NCBI GenBank assembly: GCA_021186555.1
Contig: JAJKFL010000013.1
Span: 31,886,743 to 31,950,742 of the forward strand
DNA length: 64,000 bases
From: Reticulitermes speratus
Lineage: Eukaryota; Arthropoda; Insecta; Blattodea; Rhinotermitidae
Reading direction: 5' to 3'
Shown here: one piece after another, positions 43,290 to 53,699 of the stretch
Numbering within the stretch: the first letter of the stretch is position 1
How the letters are laid out: every line of letters begins with the position of its first letter
Translations under genes and position numbers: made by a program
Notes under the pieces: generated by a model
Database searches by the model: none
Seen by the model: only the letters and a program-made list of their open reading frames with translations
What the model was told of the DNA's origin: nothing

Positions 43290-44700
43290 GGACAGCGTAA
43301 CAGTAAGTTGTCTCACATCTCGCGGACCGCAGATTGAAGAACTGTTCTAGTTCGCAGTGCGGTGAATGAGGTCGTTGTCGTGAGTTTGCTAGAATCGTTA
43401 TGGAAATAGATCAGAGAAATTGCGTCAGCTAGGTGCAGGCTTCCTTACCTTGCAGCTGGCCAAGCGCCACATTTGTCCAGCTGCTTCACGTGTCTTGTAT
43501 TTTGTCACGGGAACTGGAACCCTTCAGTTACCACCTCGAAGCACGGGGAGAAAAACATCAACGTGACTTTTCTTTCCAATACTCCCCGATATCCGAAAGA
43601 GCACCGATTTGTTTGAAAGTTCGCCCGCTTGTCCTTCTGAGAAGAGTACTGTAACTTAATGTGGGTCATCCCATTGTGCTTTATGTAAAGAATTTTACTC
43701 ATGAAAATCGTCAACGCGACTGTTTACTAAAATTAAACATCACAGCTACAGCACGGCTTGATGTGTCAAGCGATATCAATTGGAGTATACCGGAGGGGCT
43801 TGTCGGACACCGTTTTGTCTTTTTTTTTAAGTTTTTGATATATCAGAATATTTTTTAAGTTATTTGTATCAGAACATTGGTGTTTATTATTTAGTAGTCT
43901 GAAAGGGCCCAAGACTTTACGATAAATATAGAACTGGATAGAACAAATATTGAATTCTGTTCTTACAAAAATACTCGCTAAATGCGAGTTTTTGTAAGGC
44001 CATCATCAGGCGAAGCTGTTACAAAAATATACAAATTTAGGCAGAGCTAATATTGCAAGAGGATTCTCTCTGACATAACGGTGTCACTATAATAAGTCTG
44101 TACGGTGCTTAAGAGAAGCACAAATGTTTTCTTTTAATGGAACTTTTTTTTTCGTTTTTTCTACGACTTGTAATCAAAAATAATAATTAAATTAACCTTT
44201 TAAAATATCTGCCGTCGTTTCGTAAGAAAACACCCCTAGAAATTCATGTTATATATATTTAAGCAACAAGGAAATTTACTGCATTTTTAGAACATGCTAC
44301 ATAATCTGTTTTATTTTTCACGAAATAAAGTTTATTTCATACTTTTTTAAAAAATTAATACCTTTTTCATAAACCATGTGCAAACATATAACATACCCAC
44401 CTCCGGTAAGATAAAGTTAATTATAAAATTACCCACCTCCCCCCAGCTGTTTTCTTTGGAACAATATGGACCTTTCCACATTTCAAAGTTGTGCAGGCCT
44501 GTTCTGATCACATCTGACCATGTCCCTGCCTCCCGAGGCTAATAAATTTTGAGCTGTGATACCCTGTGGTCTGTTATGTGGGTACCGATGTTTCACATCA
44601 CTGAAGATCAAGTAGAATGTTCCTACACTACCAGACTGCATGGGTTCACGATATGAAACTGGTACACAAATTTAGGACTGTGGGTCATGCAAATACAAAC
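43290..44700. other. No gene seen
   Basis: AT-rich. A small hairpin (CTTACAAAAATACTCGC with GCGAGTTTTTGTAAG, 43957-44000) is the only structure noticed. It could contain distal 3' sequence of the minus-strand gene starting at 49998. Confidence 0.4.
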
Positions 44701-46166
44701 ACATAAAGGTATTTTCAAACAGTTTTATTTAGTTCCTTTTTTTTTTTTTCAGTTTTTTTTTTCTTCACTCATATGATACCGTACAAAAAGCATAAATTTT
44801 ATTAATCTATGACAACATTAAACTCTCATAATCTGTACATGAAAGACTAATATAAAATCTGACAAACAAGGAATACTGCTCAAAAGAAGATATTTGAGGC
44901 CCACCACAATGAGCACGTATCCTAGTAGCTGGTCCCCCCTGATATCACACCCCATGAAGAAAGGGGCGAGGGGATATTATCACAATTAGATAAAGAGTAT
45001 TTATTGACTTTGCTGCTATGGGCATAGCACAAGGAGAAGGACTGTCCTCTGTTACAAAATTATGACCGGCCAATCACGAATTTTAAATAAGGAACAAGTT
45101 GGACAGCCCTACATCCAAGCTGCAAGAAATGGCTTCCTGCCACTAACAAATTTATTCAAGTCCAAACACATTGTATGTATGGTTTCTGATATTAAGAAAT
45201 GTATTAAAGCGATGAGAAGGAGTCTGATGTATTGACACCCTCTGTATCTCCCTCCACCTGTAATGTTAACCCCCCCCTCCAGCGTACTTGCTATATTCCC
45301 CTCCTACTGATGTCAGTAACAGTACGCTCTGATAGCAACATAGCAACAAGCACTCTGACACAGGCCACAGGGGACTGGAGAGGAATATAACAGTACACAG
45401 AAAGTGGGAAGCCTTCAGTGTGACTGTCCCACGAACCTCTTTCGATGGCCCCACTACAGCTTCATTTACAAAATGTGAAATATTTGAACTTTCAACTGAG
45501 ATCAGGCACCTGAAATGTTTCATCTTTGGTGTTGAGGAAAATCTAGAGAAACTGTAGGCAGACCGATAGCCGAACAAACACACTGCTCGAATTGGTGTGG
45601 CTTGATCTTTTGAAAGGCGAGAAAACTAGCAGCTTAAGTCAGTAGACATTTTTCCTTATCCATAAAAGAAAACAACTAAAATGCAACCATCACAAAAAAA
45701 ATGGAGTGCATATATGCCCTCTTGAAACACTGAGAAGGAGACATAACCCCTTTGTCCATTCACACACAAATCACAAAACATTTTAAAAAATACGGAACAC
45801 GATTACCACACTCATACAGATGACACTGGTCTAAATATAGCAGGTACTCTAAGAAGTGCCAGTCTTTACATCCTGCTTCACAAAATCTTTGAAATGAGCA
45901 CAAAGGAAGACAACCAGTCAATTTCATGTGGTATGAGATACAATCATTTAGTTTCATATTAGCAACTTGAATGGTCCTCTTCGGCACTACGCTCATCCCG
46001 TATCTTTGCTAGGCAAGCTTCTACGTTTACAATTCCATAGACCTTGTCTATGCAAGATTCCCAGAATGCCAAGAAACAATTTGGCCCTGAGTTATATAGC
46101 TAGCTCCTCCTGCATGGCAGAGGACGTCAGTCTTGGCTCTCGTGATTGGCTCGGTGGGCATGGCGT
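44701..46166 (-). other. Probable 3' untranslated region of the REDD1-family gene
   Basis: Directly downstream of the stop codon at 46167 on the minus strand, with no recognised repeat. Several minus-strand AATAAA signals occur (for example near 44724, 44799, 45000 and 45148). The true end cannot be chosen from sequence alone. Confidence 0.35.
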
Positions 46167-49100
46167 TTACTCTAGGTAGCTGCGGTACAGTTTCTTCTTC
46201 TCAAGTGTGAAACCCTGGCTGATCATTATCGTGCCACCCCTCGTCAGGTTCCTGCAACATGACAGGGCAGAGCAAGATTTAGGTGCAGCCCTGGAAATCT
46301 TCCATAAATCAAATGTTTAGCCATGATGATGATGACAGAGGATCATTTATGATGATGAAACTCACTTGAGAAATTGTGGCAGCAGGGAGTGCCATGAACT
46401 GCTGTCTTGTTTCAGCGTGAGAAACAGCTCAAAGGTGGACACTGTACTCGGGTCACACTTGATGGTACCTATCCGCCTGCACACGTGGTCATTCTCAAAG
46501 TTAATGAAGAGAGTGCATCCCCTGAAACAGAAAATGTTATATCACAGTGTGCCCGTGGAACACCTCTTAAACTGAAAGCAGGGACTCCAATAAGTTTTGA
46601 AGTTTTCATGAAGGCAGTATTTTAAAGTGTGGTCTTTATGTGGTCTGGAAGGTAGTTACCAACACTCTGAAGCAACATGCTGCCTCCATTTTCAAGGCAT
46701 GAAGCTGTATGTCCACTCCAACATATCCCTGTACCCACCTGCCAGACTAAACACCGTCATTATTCGTCACAACATGAAAGGACATGTCAACTTGGTATCG
46801 AACTACTAACCTCAGTCCGCAGGGCTCGTTCTCTGCCATCCTAAGCACATCGCGGGCTATGCGGGGCAGCAGGTCAGCTGGTAGCAGCACCTCACCGCAA
46901 GCCAGCTGGGCTGATTTTGCGGCCCGTAACTCACTTTCCAGCCGCTGGGCAAGTGCCTGGCAGGCGCCGGCTTCCTCTTCGGAATCGTCAGACCCGCAGT
47001 CACGGTAACCACCTGCGAAAAAGCCGAAAATTAATGGTAATTCAATAAATTAATGGTAATTCAATATTTAAAAAAAGTCATATACAAAATTCGGCGAATT
47101 CCAGCGTTATGGGTCGGGCCTATTTCAGATGTGCGTCAGGAGGGCCAGCTCGATTGGAAATAAAAAGTTATATACGTATTGTATGCTTACGACGCTGTCA
47201 GCAGCTGAAACTATAGAGTTAAATGGCAGGATGATTCGATGCAAAGGATTTGGAAGCAGGGGCGCAGCTTGGGGGGGGGGGGGGGGTTATGGTGCGGCCG
47301 CCCCACGTAGCAGAGTCCAAGGGGCAGCGAAATGAATATTTAAGGGAAAACAATCTGATTTTCTGCGCTCAACAAGTTTTAAATTACAGAGACAAAAGGG
47401 AATTCAATAATTGTGATTTTTTTTAAAAGTTTGTAATTTCTGTCAGGGGCGGCCATTGTTACTGCTCGCCCCGTGCATCAAAAGACCCAGCTACGCCACT
47501 ATTTGGAAGCAAGCGATACATGACCTAATCCGAGGTACTATGCTAGCAGGGGCCTATGAAAGCCACAAAAAATACCTCGCAGTATGCCCGGGATTAGAAC
47601 CAGCATAAAAATTACAAACAACGGGAAAAAAAGGGCACTTACGACGTGCCTAACGAACACTTTTTTGTAGTGGTTCTTTCACAAAGATCCTCATGCTCGC
47701 ATTCAAATTTTATACAAAGAGATCGTTTTCAAGGAGTCATGTTTAACCTACCTCGACTGCCGGACAAATATACGCTCACTGGACACGGCAACACCTCCAT
47801 TATCAAGTATATCTCAGTATCGACCTACACCACACGACGGAAACTTCTAGACTGCTGCCACAACACAGCTGTTCACACCTTTATATCTCCCCTCCCGTAC
47901 CTGTGGCGTACGTGACAGTCTAAGCGTTCGATTACCTTCGGCTGTTTCCGTCCACACTTCGTGGCCAGAGGGGAGTGTCATGTGGCACAAATATAGTTTT
48001 TTTGTTTGCCTTTGTTAACCGAAAGAACAACAAATTGGAATCACTTAGGACTCAGGGTGACAAGTTTGTGCACGAAGTATTTGTGATGGACCTCCATCAA
48101 TTATTTATATTGCTAACGTACCTGGAATCGAAACCATGTTGTGTACGCTACGGGTTTCATATTTATTTTAAATGTAACTGACGTATGATGATTACATCTG
48201 CAGATAACAAACATATGAAACATTGTGGCATAAGTTTCACAATAATTACGATATCTCCAATCGGTGATTCGACAGACACGTCAACCCCGTCGTAACAATT
48301 TCCTGGGACATTACTGATGCGGTGGAAAAGTTGCATCAGTCTTCTTGCACCACTATTGATACACAAAAGACCGGCCGATCCCTGTCGAAATAGGTCACGG
48401 CCTTTTCCTCTTTCGTTAATCACACCCACGTACCAGTCGGAAACTGACTAATAAGACAGAAGCGTCCTGTCATGCTTTGCAAAGAATGAAAATTCTGTGT
48501 AATTCTGAGGTTTACTTATGTCCTTATGCGTGCTCTAATTCTAACTGCACATGCGACGTGCAATACATCTTGTTCATACAGCAAAACCACATAAATCATT
48601 TTATGGTACATGACCTCATAGCTGACGTGTAACATCTTTAACAAGGATCTCAATCAGTAAAATAAACTGAACGATTTTTGACCCAGTACAATACACACAA
48701 CAGTTACGTCAAAACAGAAACCATTTATCCACTGTGTAGGCAGGACAAACACGGTCAGATTTCAGCCATTCCTGCCGTGTTCTAATTAAATGTAATCGTA
48801 AGTGAACCATTTGGTTAAGAACTCAAGCATTTATGGTAAAAACACAGCTGATCTGTAAACCCCTACACAAAAGACTTTTAACTAAACACGATTTACGCCG
48901 TTTTGCTGTAAAATGCAGCAAAAAGTACCGTTTACTTTTATTGAGTTACGCTAGGACGTATTGTGGCATGCAAAGCAAATTTCGTCAGTTAATTACTGTT
49001 AACTGTTGCTACACTTCAAAGCAAGAACGCCACATGTATAACTGTCACCGCGCTGTCAGCTTTTCCTTCCATGACCAATGTGTAGGTTAACTCCGTAGTA

Positions 49101-49998
49101 TACACAGCGTTATCGGAGCAGTGAGAAGTTTCATTCGCAACACCCTTAACTACACCACTTAATGTTAATTACACAAACATCTTTGCCAGGAACTTGACTG
49201 TTTATCGAGGCAAAAACTACAACTTACTATATATGTATAAACAGGCAAGCACAACTACAGGAAAGCTAACCCAGTTCAAATCGATCAGCTGGCAATGGTA
49301 ACAGCTGAGCTGGATGAAAATCGTTATTTCTGGTACGTAGGGTCTGCGCGCAGGCGTCGGGCAGTTTCTTTGTTCTCGAACCTCTCTTCCTTTGTTTTAA
49401 TTATAGTTCACATATTTATTTTTCACTTATATTCCCAAAAAAGCCGAAGTGAATTCAAATTGCCAAACTAGAGGCGGTGAATTACAAAGAATAAACTCTT
49501 ACCCCGTACTACATACCAGTGGTTCTCAAAACTTTTCCGTCCGCAAACCGATATCGTAAATAACATCGACCTTGGAACCCATACAGTACCAGTACTTACT
49601 CAGTACCCAATTTAAGCTATCAGTTCCCTTAAATTATTTTTGAATCCACAAACCATCGGGAGGCTTGGGTTGCGACCCTGGGATTAGGTATCACTACCAC
49701 ACACAGTGAAAGCTGATACACAAAATCAAAATGCCCATCTCTTATATAAATATATACATATTAAAATGAGAAAAGTGAATGCAACAATATATAAATGTTG
49801 ATACTTACGGCCGGCAATTGGGATATTGAACCTTTCCGGAAGAATGGATTCGATCACTTCTGACGACATTTTCTGCCTCGATACAGAATTCTGATGTTGC
49901 AAAATATCCGAAATTTTATTGAAGACACCATTAAGTCTTGTGGTATCGCGGCGAGAAGAGTCTTCCAAGAAATGTTCAATGTGATCACCTTTCATCAT
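46167..49998 (-). CDS. REDD1/DDIT4 family TORC1 inhibitor (scylla/charybdis-like), four exons
   Basis: Coding exons on the minus strand: 49809-49998, 46811-47012, 46366-46521 and 46167-46251. They join in frame (phases 1, 2, 2) through GT-AG introns to 210 residues plus stop. Acceptors read TTTCGCAG, CTGTTTCAG and ATGTTGCAG. Donors include GTAAGT and GTGAGT. The N-terminal 63 residues are low in conservation. An acidic stretch GSDDSEEEAG opens exon 2. The conserved RTP801 C-terminal domain covers roughly residues 90-205: LLPADLLPRIARDVLRMAEN, EPCGLRGCTLFINFE, RIGTIKCDPSTVSTFELFLT and the terminal GFTLEKKKLYRSYLE, matching the GLRG, DPS.V.TF.L and KKKLY signatures of the family. Known members act in the cytosol upstream of TSC1/2 to reduce TORC1 signalling under hypoxia or stress. 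The start is ATGATG after CAAAA. The gene symbol is left open because scylla and charybdis cannot be separated here. Confidence 0.93.
47257..47501. mobile_element. hAT-type MITE in the first intron
   Basis: Left end CAGGGGCGCAGCT and right end AGCTACGCCACTA, with an exact 8-bp duplication TTTGGAAG (47249-47256 and 47502-47509). 245 bp with a poly-G run. It lies in the 2.8-kb intron between coding exons 1 and 2 of the REDD1-family gene. Confidence 0.85.
47510..49808. other. Rest of intron 1; no other gene seen
   Basis: AT-rich intronic sequence. A degenerate hAT-like end (CAGTGGTTCTCAAAACTTTT, 49515) lacks a clear partner. Confidence 0.5.
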
Positions 49999-50480
49999 TT
50001 TTGACGCCGACTCGGAAAAAATACGAAAAACGTAGGTCGTTTAGTGCAAACAAATGCTTCGTAACAATATACACGACTTTATTTACAACTGTAATGTTAA
50101 AGTGTTACAACGAAGAAGAGATTCCTATTAACCACAATCACAATTTCTTTCGGTACCACAAGCCTTCCAACCTTCGCTGTCTACGCTTCCTACTTGTAAC
50201 TGACAGCTTCTCTTCCTGAATGCACCGCCGCCAGGCAATCGTTTTGTATCAGCTGATCGGACTTGTGACGCGAATTGCCATTGGTTGTATTTTCCACCAA
50301 TTGAGGACGCTCTCTCTAGAAGTGATTCTATACAGCGCTTAGCAACAACACAATGGCCTGCCGTACGATCTGTTACTGGGCGAATTGTTTTACTGATGTT
50401 TGTTCAGAGTCAAGCTGTGATGTGATTCACATCTTCAGACATGCAGTGCACTTCATAACTAAGCTAACGAAGTAACTGAA
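49999..50480. other. Upstream region of the REDD1-family gene
   Basis: Would contain the 5' untranslated region and promoter of the minus-strand gene. No clear TATA box or other defined element could be assigned. A 5' non-coding exon is possible. Confidence 0.35.
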
Positions 50481-50504
50481 TTTGTTTTAGATTTCAGCAT
50501 TGTC

Positions 50505-50668
50505 TTGTGGGATATGACACAATGTAGTTTAGCAGATAGGTACCGACGTTTCAGAGGAACTGCTGCCTGTATCTTCATGGTGGTAGAAGGCCCATTTTCC
50601 AAGGTGGCAGCACGTTCCTCTGAAACGTCTGTACCACTCCGCCAAATTACATTGCACCACACCCCACA
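50505..50668. mobile_element. Small foldback with hammerhead-like relics
   Basis: Arms TACCGACGTTTCAGAGGAAC (left) and GTTCCTCTGAAACGTCTGTA (right), extending outward through CAATGTAGTTT / AAATTACATTG. Each arm carries a decayed hammerhead core. Confidence 0.65.
50540..50583 (-). ncRNA. Hammerhead-like motif, C3 mutated
   Basis: Minus strand: ACC, ATGAAGA (50572-50578), GAAAC (50548-50552), palindrome ACGT, triplet GTC (50545-50547), GGT. Helix I is three perfect pairs, but C3 is A. Confidence 0.42.
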
Positions 50669-51049
50669 AAAAACTAGAGAACTTTATACCCTGCAATCGA
50701 ACGGCTTGCAAAATGTTGGCCTCGTCTTGAGTCGTATTTCCGATCATTAAGAGTAGACAGTTGGGTTCACCAAATTTGGAAGTTTTTGGCGGCGTGCGAA
50801 AGTGGAGAGGCGGCCAGAAAGGAATCGTGCGTAAAATGATCATACTGTGCCTTTCTCAAAGAAGCACTTTTGCCTTTCCAATGCACCATAAAAGAACTGG
50901 AAAGGAACAATATTACAGCACCAGTGTTGTACCCCTGATGGAAAAATTGAGAAACAAAATTAATCAAAGAAAAATACATGTTTTATTGGGGATAGAAATG
51001 CCTGTGATGTTAATTCTTGATTAAAGAAGTTCTATTTCTGTTAAGGAAA

Positions 51050-52182
51050 ACGTTCTCGCCTTTTATGACCAGTCTTTCGAATATTTGGAAAACTTTTTTT
51101 TATTTTTTTTTTTATTTTTGGAATCTCCTCGATGACAATGTGAAAGTGTCTGCGTTCTGTTTCTGCCAAAAAGTCTGACTCAGTTGTTAAGAAGGAAGGT
51201 AACCTTGTCTCCTGCAACAATGTTGATGGTCTGATAACAGCCCTGAATATTAATCATAAGCCTGAGGAATGGAGACTATTTATAGACTCATCACAGTCAA
51301 GTCTGAAAGCTGTTCTGCTCCATAATGGCAACATGTTGCCATCAATTGCAGTTGGTTATGCAGTCACTATGAAGGAATCATGACATGAAGCTTCTTCTAA
51401 ACTGCGTAAACTACAAGAAATACCAATGGCAGCTTTGTGGAGACTTGAAAGTTACTGGGGTATTACTAGGACTGCAGCAGGGCTACACGAAGTTTTGCTG
51501 TTTCTTGTGTGAATGGGACAGTCGGGCAAAGACTTCCCATTACAAGAGGAGGGAATGGCCTTCTCGACAATCACTGGAACTGGGAACAAAGAATGTACAG
51601 CACCTACTGTTGGTAGAATCCAGCAACATTTTGCTGCCTCCTCTGCACTTCAAACTAGGACTAATGAAGAATTTTGTTAAAGCGATCGATCAGACAGGGC
51701 CAGCGTTTAGGTACCTCGCTAAGAAAGTCGCAGGAATCAATGCTGCAAAAATCAATGAGGGTGTTTTCATCGGTCCTCAGATCTGCAAGCTCTTCAGAGA
51801 CGAACAGTTCGACCACATTGTCGGTGGCAACGAGAAGAGGGCGTGGAATGATTTCCGTCTTGTAGCAACCAACTTTCTAGGAAATAATAAGGCTGACAAC
51901 TACAAGGAACTTGTTGAAGACTTGTTGTTGTCCTACGAGGAATTGGGCTGCAATATGTCTTTAAAGATCCATTTTCTGCATTCTCACCTGGATTTTTTCC
52001 CAGAAAACTGTGAGGCACTGAGCGATGAGCACGGCAAACGTTTTCATCGTGATATCGCAGCAATGGATAAGAGATACCAGGGCAAGTGGAGTTCATCAAT
52101 GTTAGCCGACTATTGCTGGACGGTAACAAGGGACTCTCCTGGACTTCCGTACAAACGGCAGGCGAAGAGGCAGTGCATTTAA
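51050..52182 (+). pseudogene. Copy of an arthropod multicopy ORF of unknown function
   Basis: An open frame of 265 codons (51385-52182) reads LKVTGVLLGLQQGYTKFCCF, LLPPLHFKLGLMKNFVKAID, EGVFIGPQICKLFRDEQFD, NMSLKIHFLHSHLDFFPENC, LSDEHGKRFHRDIAAMDKRY and QGKWSSSMLADYCWTVTRD. Upstream, in other frames, are KPEEWRLFIDSSQSSLKAVL (about 51260) and ENVLAFYDQSFEYLENFF (about 51050), which belong to the same protein but are broken by frameshifts and a stop near 51380. I recall this protein as recurring in many arthropod gene sets under 'uncharacterized'. Its multicopy nature suggests a transposon origin, which is inference. Conserved Cys, His and Asp residues (CFLCEW; HSHLDFFPEN; DEHGKRFHRD) could be metal- or nucleic-acid-binding. 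The copy is 5'-decayed. No introns are seen. Confidence 0.7.
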
Positions 52183-52418
52183 TCAAGGCAAGCCAGTCAG
52201 TACACACTGTATCAAGAATGTAGTGTGTAAGTTAGATTTTTTTTTTTTTAAACTGTAGCCAATCAAGCATTTTCGTGACCATTTTTGTGTTCAGCGTCCC
52301 CAAATCTATAAAGGAAACATGTTTCGTTTCCGAAGCAGAAAAAAAGTCAAAACTTGTTGTACAGTGTAATTTTAAGACGATTCATCCCCGTTGTGTTCTA
52401 GTATCACAGTAAATTATA

Positions 52419-52568
52419 AAATGTAATATTTATGTATACTATAGCCAGCAGGGAGTAGCTGTATATGTTCTGTATTAAAATTATTAACACAGTTGAAATG
52501 CTTTTAATATAGAACATACACAGCTACTCCCTACTGGTTATATATAATACATAAATATTACATTTCTA
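52419..52568. repeat. Inverted repeat (foldback), about 60-bp arms
   Basis: AGCAGGGAGTAGCTGTATAT followed by GTTCTGTATTAAAA pairs with TTTTAATATAGAACATACAC and AGCTACTCCCTACTGG. Outer arms ATGTAATATTTATGTATA and TACATAAATATTACATTT also pair. The loop is about 20 bases. It lies downstream of the arthropod multicopy ORF and may be an unrelated MITE. Confidence 0.8.
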
Positions 52569-53357
52569 TCTTATTTTAACTTCAATAACCATGTACATTA
52601 TATACCATTAGTACTATATACTGCAAAGTTTGAGATAAATTGCAGTTGTAAATATCACCTTTTTATTCTCTTTTATGTGTCTTTTGACATCTAATAATAT
52701 GTTGTGTTGACAGATCGTTTGTTGGTTTTATTGTGAACGTATCTATTAAATTGGATGAATTATATGAAGAATTTTGTATAATAAAGCCTACACTTGCATT
52801 GTGTCTAAATGATGAATCCAAATAAACTGTTTTGGTTAGCGACATATGCAAATAGTTCTGGCTGCACACAGTGGAATTCCTTCCAAATCTTGCACAATTT
52901 CTCTCATTTGTACTATCTATTGCTGAGTGCAGTGTTTACATGAAGCAAGTTTTCTCAAATATGAACTGCCACTGGAGAAATAAATGCAATAAGAGCAGCA
53001 TTAAGAGTAATAAAAAGTAAAACTGCTGTAAAAGATGAACTGTAAATATACTTGTAAGGTCTTTTACACATTTGTGCTTAAGGAAAGAGATATTCTCGAG
53101 GCAGTGAAGTCAAACAATAAGTATATTTTTAAATTCATACAGTAAACCAAAACTGATAAACTGAAAATTTTCATTTTTGATCATTCATAAAATGCAACAA
53201 TACATTTCACTTTTATGTGTCTATCAATTTTAATTGTGTGTATTTTTTGATTAAATAAAAATATTTTAGTTCTTGTACTTTTTGTTTACTTAAAAATTAC
53301 CAATTCTTAAATTTTAAAGTTTGACATGAAAAATTCTTTAAATAATATGTACATTGC

Positions 53358-53358
<1 letters not shown>

Positions 53359-53398
<40 letters not shown>

Positions 53399-53402
53399 TA
53401 AT
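53359..53402. repeat. (AAT)n microsatellite
   Basis: Run of about 13 AAT units, one interrupted by AAC. Confidence 0.92.
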
Positions 53403-53532
53403 GTGTAGACTAAAGTTAAACTGCTACAACAGCAAAACCTTGTACCGTACGTTATTGCCATAACTCCCCGTATGCTGGCATACCATGGGCATTGTCAAAA
53501 CGCCCCGCAATAGGGAAGTGAAAAGGTGGTCA

Positions 53533-53688
53533 CCCTAAACATGAGTATGGGACATTGCTGGAACTGTACTGATGTGGGTTCCATTGCCACTTTGTCCAGC
53601 ACAAATGTCCATTCGACTGGCCTGGGTTTGAACCTGGGTCTGCAGAGTGTGACCCTGGAGACCAACAGCCTAAGCCATGCCACGGCCT
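53533..53688 (-). mobile_element. SINE family D, 5' part, diverged
   Basis: Minus strand GGCCGTGGCATGGCTTAGGC with A-box and a B-box GGTTCAAACCCAGG. The body reaches the CCCATACTCATG equivalent and stops. Confidence 0.7.
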
Positions 53689-53699
53689 TTGAAAATGGT

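Noticed and set aside
43957-44030. Another hammerhead (minus-strand CTGATGATGGCC)
   Set aside because: The sequence after helix II lacks GAAAC and the cleavage triplet. A simple hairpin explains the rest.
49515-49700. A hAT-type MITE upstream of the REDD1-family exon
   Set aside because: Only one end (CAGTGGTTCTCAAA) is convincing. The other end and the 8-bp duplication could not be found.
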